64,000 nucleotides of DNA from Cristatella mucedo (Eukaryota > Bryozoa > Phylactolaemata > Cristatellidae), in NCBI GenBank assembly GCA_009760855.2, contig WPIO01000074.1, forward strand, positions 530,001-594,000, written 5' to 3'. The notes under the pieces were generated by a model that saw only the letters and a list, made by a program, of their open reading frames with translations, was not told the DNA's origin and searched no databases. Of the stretch, positions 54,573 through 64,000 are shown in pieces. A program made the position numbers and the translations under genes. Position 1 is the stretch's first letter, and every line of letters starts with the position of its first letter.

Positions 54573-54710
54573 GTCTGTATTGCACCCTGAGATAAGTTAA
54601 TCTCTATTCAGGCGTTTCAACATATGCCTCCGGGATCTCGGCCTTCAATTACATTCGCCGTAATCTTGGTCGGGGCGGGCACCTTGAGAACTGAGTGAAA
54701 CCAGCCCGGA
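54573..54710 (-). mobile_element. SINE-B copy, diverged
   Basis: GCACCCTGAGATAAGTTAAT, CTCTATTCAGGCGTTTCA and TTGGTCGGGGCGGGCACCTT. Extra sequence has replaced the B box. Confidence 0.8.
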
Positions 54711-56054
54711 CATGAATTCAGCATTACAGAAGTAATCATAAAACTCTTCAACGATCTTCGAAACCGTGCAACAAGCACAAACCATCTGGCCAGTTAACGT
54801 AACTTTTACAGACAATCTGACGATAGTCACCGACGTAAGACGAAACTCATTTGGCTGATGCAGAGTAGCTAGCAACTTCTGGAAAGCATAGGCTAAGTCC
54901 ACTTAAAAGAGGCAGTTGTTACGCAGCATGCTATGGAAGCAAAGTTTGTCCACGAACGCCGGCTCGGGTCCCGTGCTGTGGCATCTATAGTCGCTCACCG
55001 TGTCAATTAGTTCAGTGTCTGGCTGAGGCAGGTGCCCGGTATGCCTCCGAATGACTCTGACAGAGGTCCGTCAGCCATATGGCACGTTACAGCCCTGGCG
55101 ATTAGCGTAGCCGCCACCGGCGGCGAGCCTCGCGACGAGCGAAGCCGTGGACGGGCGACCCGTGACTCGGAGCTTTCGGGTAAAGCTGTGGACGGACGTC
55201 ACGTGACGTGATGCAGAGCTTTCCGGTAAGCCCTATCGGCTTCCGTAATCGACTGTCCTCGACCCTCATCGAACGCAGCACCTCCCACGAAGGTTCTCTC
55301 GCCATCTTGCAAACCTCTTTGGTAGATCGTGTCTGCCAGCTACACTTAAGAGTTTACAATCTTCGGCATGGAGCGTGCGGTCGCCCAGGCGTCAAAATTC
55401 CCTTCAACCCTTTCAAGGTCACCCTTTGGGGAGGAGCGTTCGGGGTTTGGACTGCACGTACAGCCCTTAATCTATCTATGCGTCGTGTTAGCCGGCACCG
55501 GCCAATATTGCTGGACGGAAGCTGCTGCAACCAGGATCGAACACTTATGCGTAGCGTGGTGTACTCTGATTTCGATTGCACCACAACTGGAGAAAAAAAA
55601 ATTTTGAATTCAGTCGCTAGGTCAGCTTTGGAGATAAGGCTGTGGGATAATAATATCGGATTTGGCGCCCTTCACCGAGGTAACTTGTGAGCAGCCTATG
55701 ACCCTCTTTATCGACGCCGTCAGCAGCTACAGTTACAAGGCGGGACAAGGACAACTACCGAGTCATCTATAATGACTGCCGGCTACTCTAGCTAAAGAAC
55801 AAATTCGGATGGCGCCAGCGTGACGTCGTACTGGAAGGCACGGCGAATCTGGCGAAAAGGTAGGCCTATTATTGATAGCGACATGGGAACCAATCTTGGA
55901 TCGAAGGCGGTTGCCGTGCATTCGGACTGCCAGCGACTTGAGAGCTAGAAAGTGAGTTTGGATTCAGCCGATGCATCAGCATGATGCGGAAGGCCCCACA
56001 TGATTCAGTGCCCTTGATCAACGTATGTTGGGAGCAGAAGATGACCATACCCCC
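54711..56054. other. stretch without an identified gene
   Basis: One 160-codon frame (55208-55690 plus) has mixed composition but no recognised homology and no splice-supported neighbours. A short repeat AGAGCTTTCCGGTAA / GGAGCTTTCGGGTAA occurs near 55170-55230. Confidence 0.25.
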
Positions 56055-56480
56055 CATTTGGGAGGGTGGCAGAAGAGGGAGTAACAAGACAAGGACCGAC
56101 GCTAATTATCGCACCGTGTTCTCGGTCTGCCAGAAGTTCGAACCAAAGGAGGAGTTTCGATTCAGATGTCAGTCCCTATGTCGGCGTGGCACGTAAAGCC
56201 AATCCGGCCGTAGCAAACCTCGACCTTGACAGTCAAGCAGGCCTGAAGCCTGTGCACTGCGGGGCTACTCAAGGACTTGATCAATGAAAATAAGTTGAAA
56301 GCCAGCACGACACACCTCCTGCAGCGGCTGCACCTGACAGGTAAATCAATCAGAATCGGCAAGCGAGTCTAAGCTCAATGTGAACTTTCGATGAACTTTG
56401 AATCTTTGAAGGACGTCAGAAGACAGCTGGTGTACGGATTCGCGCCCCGCTGAGCACGATGAGAGATTCGTTGCGCTATT
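56055..56480 (+). repeat. dispersed repeat R2, copy 1
   Basis: Similar to 59530-59960: AGGACCGACGCTAATTATCG, AGGAGTTTCGATT, AAGCAGGCCTGA and GCTGAGCACGATGA in the same order. 57225-57260 repeats a small part. Unclassified; it may be a remnant of an LTR element. Confidence 0.6.
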
Positions 56481-56629
56481 TTGGTGAATGCATTGCATTA
56501 TATTGATCTCGATGAACTTTGACAAAGTAGTAATGCTGTCAAGGTCTGCCAGCTGGAAAGCATAGACATTTCGCGGTCATCAGCTTACTTAATGTACCTC
56601 TCGTAGAGCTTCGCGGGGCCCATCACAGT

Positions 56630-56940
56630 TCAGTCTATTCTTCGTTGCTGAGACTGAGAAAGAGTTCAGACTGAGATCGAGTTCATAGTCCCAGTTCAGT
56701 CTATTCTTCGTTGGGCATAGTTCCAGTTCAGTCTATTCTTCGTTGGACATAGTCCCAATTCAGTCTATTCTCGTTGGGCATAGTTCCAGTTCAGTCTATT
56801 CTTCGTTGGACATAGTCCCAATTCAGTCTATTCTCGTTGGGCATAGTCTCAGTTCAGTATATTTTTTGTTAGGCATAGTCCCAGTTCAGCCCCTTCACGG
56901 GGCCCAGTTCAGTCTATTCACGGTGCCAGTTCACGGAGCC
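56630..56940. repeat. ~31-bp minisatellite, about 8 to 9 diverged copies
   Basis: Unit like CAGTTCAGTCTATTCTTCGT plus TGGGCATAGTCC. Confidence 0.93.
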
Positions 56941-57051
56941 CAGTCCAGTCTATTCTTTGTTGCTCAGACTGAGATGGAGTTCAAGTTGCTGCAAGTCGCT
57001 TCAGACCTGGGTTTAATATATAGACTTACTATGTAAGTAAACGGGGCGCTC

Positions 57052-57115
57052 CAGCTATGTCACGTGCCAGCTATGTCACGTGCCAGCCATGTCACGTGCC
57101 ACATATGTCACTTGC
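57052..57115. repeat. 16-bp tandem repeat carrying CACGTG, about 4 copies
   Basis: CAGCTATGTCACGTGC units. A second cluster of three lies at 57578-57630. CACGTG is an E-box core, but no regulated gene is apparent. Confidence 0.9.
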
Positions 57116-57989
57116 CAGCAGGCCGGGGACCTTCTTCACGTAGGCCCGAGACAGCTGAAGAATAAAACGGTACCGACCGAAATTAAAAATCGCCTTCGAC
57201 ACTCTAATCGCCGACGAATCAAACTGGACAAGGAGTTTGGATTCGATCTCGACGTCAGTAGGGCAACTGGCCATTGAGCCTGTGATCGATGCAACTTGCT
57301 AGCAGACTCTGATCCCACGTATAACCACCGCACCTCGGCACCTGCTGCTGCATCCAAAGCTGCAGCTGCCACAGCTGCTGCAGCAGCAGTGGCAGCCACA
57401 TTCTCAGCATCAAATGCTGCCGCAGTCATTACAGCAACTGCACCAGCTGCAGCTGCATACGCCGCAAGCAGGAATACCGGCGTGTTGGAGAGCAACAGCA
57501 AAGCTTCGATGAGCGACAAAGGCACCAGCAGAGAGTCAATCTGCAGCTGCTTAGACAAAACAAGGTGCTAGAAAAGCCATGTCACGTGCCAGCTATGTCA
57601 CGTGCCAGCCATGTCACGTGCCACCTATTTAGGAGAGCAGTTAAGGCAGTTCTGCTTAGACAAAACAAGGAGCTAGAAAAGCAAATTCTGCCTCAATATC
57701 GGAGGCCCAAGGAACTCTGGAAGAAGTAGCTGGCCGTAGGAGCGAGCAAGCAGTGGAGCAGAAGACGGAAGTGCAGGCTGTGCACCAGCCTCTAACGTCC
57801 CGGATGTACTGGCCGATGCACTTGCTGATCTACCTGATTTAAACCAAGTGATATTTGAAGACGACCTAATGGATCTGCTGTGCACGAACAACAGGCCTAT
57901 GCGGGATTCTGAATGCATCTCAAGCAATAGCTTTAGTAGCTCTGCATCGAAACGATCTCTGTCGTCACCATACCATGTGGATTATACTG
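57116..57989. other. stretch with unassigned protein-like frames
   Basis: 57296-57571 encodes an Ala-rich segment. The frame around 57795-57995 reads VLADALADLPDLNQVIFEDD, then LMDLLCTNN and a Ser-rich tail before running into an L2-like fragment. TTAGACAAAACAAGG is repeated at 57548 and 57656. This might be exon debris of an unknown gene; no family recognised. Confidence 0.25.
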
Positions 57990-58695
57990 ATGATGACCAC
58001 CAACTCACTGCTTACTGGCCTACCAGCATGTGTGATCAGGCGATTGCAGCTGGTGCAAAACTCTGTAGCTAGGCTTGTCTGTCGTGAGCGTCGCAGTTGC
58101 CACATTACTCCACTTCTCGCCGACCTGCACTGGCTACCAGTCAAGCAACAGATTGACTTCAAGGTTTTGTCGCTTACTTTTAGGTCCCTTCATTCTATGG
58201 CTCTAGCCTATCTCTCCGACATACTCCCCCATCAGGCCAAGCATCGTACCACCCGCTTTTTGGAATCCAACAGTCTAGAAATACCTCGTACAAACCTTAA
58301 ATCCTTTGGAGACCGTGCATTTGGTTCGTATGTTCCCAAAGCCTGGAACTCCCTCCCGACCTGCGTCAGAACATCCCCTGACCAGACCACATTTAAAAGG
58401 AACTTAAAAACACACATATTTAGGACAGCATTTAGTGGATCCGTCCCTGTGATTCATCCTTGATGTGCTTATGCGTGCTGACACTGTGCATGCTGCCACT
58501 AACCACATTTGCATGCTGACCCCGTGCATGTCACCCCTAACCATGTTATTCATTTTGTTTGTTTTTCAAGCATGATTTTACTTACCATTCAATTGCATTT
58601 CCCTTTGCAGCAAATGTAAAGCGCCTAGAAAGAGATTAAGTTCTCTGAGGACGCTTTATCAAGTACATTATTATTATTATTATTATTATTATTAT
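57990..58695 (+). mobile_element. L2-like LINE 3' portion, well preserved
   Basis: Open frame to 58463 with LLTGLPACVIRRLQLVQNS, HWLPVKQQIDFKVLSLTF and SFGDRAFGSYVPKAWNSLP, then the 3' UTR and (ATT)n. About 90% like the copy at 28690-29625 by eye. Confidence 0.9.
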
Positions 58696-58782
58696 CGATT
58701 TGACTGTCTTTTGAAGATCTTGGAGCTAAATGAACTACGGCCGGGGATCGAAAGAAAAACGTCTCAGTATGCCAGCCTTCAG

Positions 58783-58915
58783 AGTACCGAATGTACCAGC
58801 GTTCGATGTACCGAATGTGCCAGCGTTCAATGTACCGAATGTGCCAGCCTTCAATGCACCGAATGTACCAGCCTTCAATGCACCGAATGTACCAGCCTCT
58901 AATATACCGGTCAAA
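58783..58915. repeat. 24-bp minisatellite, about 5.5 copies
   Basis: Unit GTACCGAATGTGCCAGCGTT plus CAAT; it would encode the octapeptide NVPAFNVP repeatedly, with frames open on both strands. Confidence 0.93.
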
Positions 58916-59370
58916 GCACCAGACTTTATGATTTGGCGGACAGTGTGATGTGCCCCGATTCCTGCGGCAGACGCCAGAACGAGTGTTCGAGCCGGACGCC
59001 AGCGGTCGCTTACTGTTGAGCCGTGAAGCAACCTTGCCTCCTTGCAGCCAAGCGACTATCAAGCCGGAGGAGCACAAACAGCAGCTGCAGCTGCATCAGC
59101 AGCGGTTTTCCTGGCTCGCCAATGACATGGTCAGCCTGACCACATGGCCGTGGCACCCTAGATCCATGCAAGGCTACGACCTCTTATGGATGCCGCAGGC
59201 AGCCGCCGGAGTGACAAGGCGCAGGCCAAACACGTTATGTGCCGAGTCGTCGTCTGTTTACCGACTGCCAGCTGCTCGAGCTACACGAGAAGTTGGGACG
59301 ATGCCACTGCGCGAGCCTGCCAAGGAAGATGAACCTGGCCAAATGACCATCGGCCAAGTGGAGTAACAAG

Positions 59371-59511
59371 ATGCACACCGAAGACTGGCACCGAGCCATC
59401 TGCACAGACTGGCTGCTACTCGAGCCGGAGAACGATTACGGATTTAGCTGTGACATTAGTGCAGAGCAGAAGGCGGTACAGGCGGCAGTGCTTGATCACT
59501 GCAACTTGTGA
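59371..59511 (+). other. short unassigned frame (46 residues)
   Basis: MHTEDWHRAICTDWLLLEPE, then NDYGFSCDISAEQKAVQAAV and LDHCNL before TGA. Composition is protein-like and no family is recognised. It lies directly before repeat R2 copy 2, so it may belong to a decayed retroelement. Confidence 0.2.
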
Positions 59512-59529
59512 GGGGGAGCTACGAGTGAG

Positions 59530-59960
59530 CCCCATATTGGAACTGAAGCAGCAGCAGAGGGAGCCATAAGATAGGGACCGACTGACGGCAATTATCGCAT
59601 CGTATACTCAGTCGGCCAGAGATTCTTGCCGGAGAAGGAGTTTCGATTTAATGGCTACGTTAGATTGGAACGTTAAGTTGAACTGACCGTTAGGGCCCTT
59701 GACCAATCAGCCAAGCAGGCCTGATGCATGCGCAGTGCCGGCTACTCGAGAGCTCGATCGATGAGCACAAGCAGAAATCCAGCAAGACACACATCAGGCA
59801 GCTGCTGCACTCGACAGTTAAATCTATCAGAATCAGCAACTGAATAGTTGTCAAAGCTTAATGCGAACTCAATTAACTTTGAACCCTTTACTGACGTCGA
59901 CAGTCACTTGGTGCACTGATTAATGGCTGCTGAGCACGATGACACATTCGTTGCCTTATT
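59530..59960 (+). repeat. dispersed repeat R2, copy 2
   Basis: Second diverged copy of 56055-56480 in the same orientation, about 3.5 kb apart. Confidence 0.6.
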
Positions 59961-60054
59961 TTTGCAAATTTCAAAGTCGAATAAGTTGAATAATGATTAA
60001 ATTGAATAGAGACAAGTATATATTCCGCAAGCGTCCGGGCATCAGACCACAAAA

Positions 60055-60185
60055 TAGAAGCAATCCCTAATTCGCTGATCCGACCAACATGGCCGAACTA
60101 AGGCGATACCTTGATATGACGAACTACCTTGGCCGATGTTCGCCAACCTGGCAACTGTCTTCAAACTGCTAACGACCTCTCGTCT
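60055..60185 (+). pseudogene. decayed Ty3/Gypsy pol (RT) fragment
   Basis: PTNMAELRRYLDMTNYLGR followed, after a frameshift, by FANLATVFKLL resembles the Ty3/Gypsy reverse transcriptase segment with conserved L.F/YLGM..YL.R.. FIPNLA. It is short, with stop and frameshift, and non-functional. Confidence 0.65.
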
Positions 60186-60957
60186 GAAATCTATTGGGTA
60201 CGGTACGATACGATACTGGGGATCGAACCCTGGTTACATCTAAGATATCGTTTGTGTTACCGGTGTATTGGATGCAGAGCCACATCCATTTATGATCTCG
60301 GATGAGTTGATTGCTAGGCAAAAAGAAACTGCCATTGGGGGTGTAGGTAGCTGCGTATAATGTAATCCTGTACAGGACCGTTTCGCTGGATGACGGAGCT
60401 GCAATCTGCCTCTGGAGACGTTGAGGCTGCAAGGACCATGTACAAGGCAAGGTGTACAAGTTAATCAGGGGACCTCACAGCTGTGAGTTCAGAAGTTGGT
60501 ATACCTCTGAAAGCCAGTGAATATTGTGAGCCCATAGACATGCTTATGTACGGGAAGACCACAATGTTTATAGGGAATATAATTCCCGAGCTGCCGATTA
60601 GGATGTGTAGGAGTGCTAATGTTATCTTACAGTGTCTGCAGCTGCAGCAGCGCTATTGGAGTCTCACTGAGACACGAAGACACGAGCGGGCGAACGTGAG
60701 CGGTGAACGAGACTCAAATCTTTATTCCCACAGCAGGTACTTGTACTAGCTAGGGGCTGACTCATCGCAGATAAGGGAGTGCATCTGTGGTGAGCCACTG
60801 TGGTAGGCCACATGCTTACATCAAAGGCTGCACTGAGTCAATTGCTCAACCACCTGCTGCAGGTGGGGCATACATTTGTGGCCGAGAAGCATCAGGCACA
60901 CACAACACTAATACAGCAATAATAGATGCTCCAGTCCCTAGGAGCTGCTGTCAGTAA

Positions 60958-61145
60958 TAATAATAGTAAATAAATAATAGCTGATTTAGCAGCCTCTTTT
61001 TGTATAGCGACAGAAGAGCCTTGGCGGCTATCACCACCGCTTGCAGTGGCAATAAAGGATCGCTCACCAGAGGATTTGAACCCACGACCTTGGGGCCGAG
61101 GTCGTGAAAGGCAAGCGCCTTACCTAGTGAGCCATTACGGCAGTC
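60958..61145 (-). mobile_element. SINE-A copy, apparently full length
   Basis: Minus-strand GCCGTAATGGCTCACTAGGT, CACGACCTCGGCCCCAAGGT, B box GGGTTCAAATCC, CTTCTGTCGCTATACAAAAA, GCTGCTAAATCAGCTATTAT. Confidence 0.92.
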
Positions 61146-61904
61146 AGTGCCAACCGGGCTATGGTAGAAGACGCTGGAGCATATGCAGTGAGCTGGATCT
61201 CTGTCTTGTGGTGGCTGCTAGTTCGCAACGTCGGTCACTTGGACAAAAGACTTGGAATTTAATAAGTGGAATTCTTAATTTGAGAAAAGAGAACGCGTGG
61301 CCACATTTGATAGGTCACATGGTTTTAGCTCCGCCCGGGAAGCGATGCTGACATGCCTGGGACCGCCCTTAGGTTGGAAAAGCTGGTACGAGTCGCCCCA
61401 AATAGCATAAGCAGGCAACATTGCCTTTAAAGAGGGACTACAAATTACGATGAAAATGTTACCTTCAAGAGAGCCGTCATTTTACATTCAGCCACGAAGC
61501 ATATATAGACTTTTATTATGCCGCCCTGGATTGCGACCTTGACCCTATTCAACTGCAGCATTTAGCACATTGCTGCCTACTCAGTCTTCTGAGCGCTATG
61601 TCGAAAGTCTGCGACGTGCCATTCGGAATTATGAAGTTGCTGCAGTTGCATTTTGGTATATTATGTCGACCGAATCGCAGCCGCCCTCTGCTCAGCATTT
61701 GCGAAGCCCCCGAAGCTCTTCTGAAGCTCTGTGTAATGCTTTTGGTACACCAGTTGTGGGGGACCCGTCACCAGAGCAAAACAGCATATGCAGTGGTACT
61801 TTCTGCGCTACGGAAAAACCAAAGTATGAGTAGAAAACGTGTGGTTGATTGCAATTCTCAGTATGCTCAGGTACCAGACTTGCCTAGCCCGTTGCTTCGC
61901 GTGA

Positions 61905-62180
61905 GCCTGTGGCTTTTCGCTGCTAACCTTTGGCTCGGCACTAGCAATCGGCTTTGGCCTTAAACTGGTCCATGGCTTTGCATTTTACGTCACGTTAGCC
62001 TTTGGCTAACCGTGTATTAAACCACAGCTTTACACTAACCCATCGCTGATTGCCGTGTTAGCCATTATCCTATCGGTCAGCCCACGGCTTTGCCTGAGTC
62101 CGGTCCCATCACCCGTGGCTAAGGGTTAGCTCATGGTCTTGCGTTAGCCCGAGGCTTGATGTTAACCCATGGCTTGGGGA
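61905..62180. repeat. degenerate ~20-bp tandem repeat
   Basis: Units like GTTAGCCCATGGCTTTGC recur about ten times with variation and spacing changes. Confidence 0.75.
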
Positions 62181-64000
62181 CAGTCTGTCTTAAGAAGTAG
62201 GAATGTTGGTTTTGGGCTGCCGTTTACTTGCTCACTCCATGCCTGCGACGATTTGGTCAGGTTCTGTGGTCTAAACCGATGACTTGAGCTGGTTGGGGGC
62301 ACTTGCGTTCAGAGTTTACCATGGTGGCCGTGACGGCTTGATGAGCTAGAATAACCTGAACAACGATTCTCATCGATTTTTTGGATCTACTGATCAATGA
62401 TGTTACTCGATTTTTCGGATCGCTTGATTAATGATGCTCATTGAACCTTGAGCAGTAGAATTATTATCATAAGGCTGGCATCCAGCCCGATCAAACTGCA
62501 GTAATCGGATTGCTAGCTTTGGAAATAGTTGTCCAGATGAACATATCTTAGGCTAGAAGGAATGATTATGTGGCCCCCTCCTGTGCCTGGTTGGTTACCT
62601 GCCCAGTGCCGTGTTCAATCGGTCTCCGTCTGGAGCCTTTCTACACCAACACCTACTTTTCTACAGTGAGCCTTACCTCAAAGATCGATGTCAAAGGCAA
62701 TGGTTGGTTCGCCCTTGGTAGCATTATAGCCATCCACTTTAATGAGCTTGCCTCTAACATAGCGCCTCGAAAGGTGGCGCGACCCAGCCACCGACAGGGG
62801 GCAAAACCCGCCAAGCTGGTGGCTTCACACAGGGCGTGCAGCATAAATGAATCGGTAGCAAATTAAGGACGTCAATCCACATCTCCCAAGATTATTCAGG
62901 CCTCTTTGCACGTAGATCTTGACCACTTGAAAGTTACATCGTGCTCTGCATGAGGCGTTCTGCCGAGACACAAGGATGAAGAAAGCAGAATTTAAGCAGC
63001 CCCAACGAGAACCAATAAACTCCCCTGGTAGCATTATTTCAAGGACTTCCTCTACTTGCTGGAAAAAATAAATGGGCAGAGCAAACAAATAGGCAGAAAA
63101 ACTACTGCAGACAAGAAGGATTGCTGATTGCAGAGGCAAACAATCCGACTCTGTTTAATTAGAGAGGCAGGATTAGCAGCAGACCCCTGCGCCCTTATCT
63201 GCCATCTGATCTCCTGGCCCGGCATGTTTTTAGGATGTCTTCAGAAGCACATAGTGCTTTATCCCTACGCACACAGGATGGCATTGTTTTTTGCATGCAG
63301 GAGCATATCGTGGGCTCTACATCTGACCAGTTGGGAGGCTGGAGACAGTTGGTCTCTCCTTGTCTCCGACCGTCTCTCTATTTTTGCCTGTATTCAGTCA
63401 ATGCTGTCGCACTCATCTTCGCATTACAACTGCACAGAGCAGCCGTTGTAGTAGAAAAGAGTGAGTAGAGTACGCAAGTATTCGGCTCTTGCAGCCGTGT
63501 GGCTAGCTGCCGTTGCGAAGGAAGCGCACTGAAGATCGCCTCTGAACCTGCGGCCATGTCTTGCGTGGAAGATCGCACCCTCGATGCATCCCCGGAGGCA
63601 CAGATCTCGCAGCCATTGTGGCCGAGCCATCGCTAGTGGTGCCTCATTCGGATCGCTCCGTCAGCAGGCAAGACAGGAAGCCCGCCGTCGCGTCCAAGTC
63701 AGGACCAGTCCGGATGCAGCTGACGGAGGATTCCCACCCAAATGGATCTGACACCTAGATTTTGGGCAGATTCAAAAGGACACATGCTGGCAAATTCGAC
63801 TAGAGTGCTAGCTTTTTCAATATCTGAATCGCACCTGGTTTCATAGCCAGTAAGTTGGTTTCATTGCCATTCTGTTTAAGAAGGGAGCACTCGGAAAGAC
63901 TGCCAAAGCTTTGCCGTAGGCGGTGGCGTTCGCTTCATGGGCACCTCGCGGAACGACCGTGCACCGATTGCTACTCTGCTAAAGACGGATCGGTTCAGCG
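62181..64000. other. stretch without an identified gene
   Basis: A two-copy motif CGATTTTTTGGATC / CGATTTTTCGGATC lies near 62370-62430. The frame from about 63884 to the window end is open (VGGGVRFMGTSRNDRAPIAT, then LLKTDRFS) and could be part of an exon of a gene beyond the edge, but is too short to assign. Confidence 0.2.

Noticed and set aside
55208-55690. 160-codon frame as a gene
   Set aside because: No homology recognised and no supporting exon structure; other frames over the same region are also open for long distances.

Overview
The window is nuclear DNA from an animal. Two genes with many exons and ordinary GT-AG introns are embedded in repeat-rich sequence: long di- and trinucleotide microsatellites, tRNA-derived SINEs, L2/CR1-like LINE fragments and small DNA transposons. 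Both genes use the standard code and have clear vertebrate homologues. The phylum cannot be fixed from this window; an invertebrate is the best guess, because the repeats match no vertebrate family I recognise. All identifications come from reading the sequence, and no database was searched.

Gene 1 (minus strand, 22491 down to 5841) is a DDX19/Dbp5 DEAD-box RNA helicase, the mRNA-export helicase. I rebuilt 11 coding exons whose phases all agree, giving 519 residues and a stop. Gene 2 (plus strand, 22711 to 35305) is OSCP1 (organic solute carrier partner 1), rebuilt as 7 coding exons giving 403 residues and a stop. The two start codons lie head to head, 219 bp apart, in a GC-rich, CpG-rich segment that is probably a shared bidirectional promoter.

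Layout. 1-5.7 kb: microsatellites, a CpG-rich stretch with a (CAG)n tract, and repeats beyond the DDX19 3' end. 5.8-22.5 kb: DDX19 and its introns, full of L2-like LINE pieces and SINEs, including one LINE copy split by a 541-bp DNA transposon with 8-bp target duplications. 22.7-35.3 kb: OSCP1, with very large GA, CAG and GT tracts in its introns. 36.3-49.6 kb: a complex tandem segmental duplication. Its first 1.14 kb is nearly identical between copies while the rest is clearly older. Copy A carries a roughly 2.3-kb palindromic, foldback-like element, and copy B carries an unrelated 1.1-kb insertion. 49.6-64 kb: minisatellites (39, 31, 24, 23, 16 and about 20 bp units), a pogo/mariner-like MITE, a 91-bp MITE, a diverged dispersed repeat pair, another L2 copy and a decayed Ty3/Gypsy pol fragment. 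No third gene could be identified with confidence.

Two SINE families recur on both strands. SINE-A has the B box GGTTCGAATCC and a (TATTTATT)n-like tail. SINE-B has the B box GGGCTCGAGCCC and a TA-rich tail. SINE-B ends in a stem-loop segment very like the 3' end of the L2-like LINE, which suggests that LINE mobilises it.
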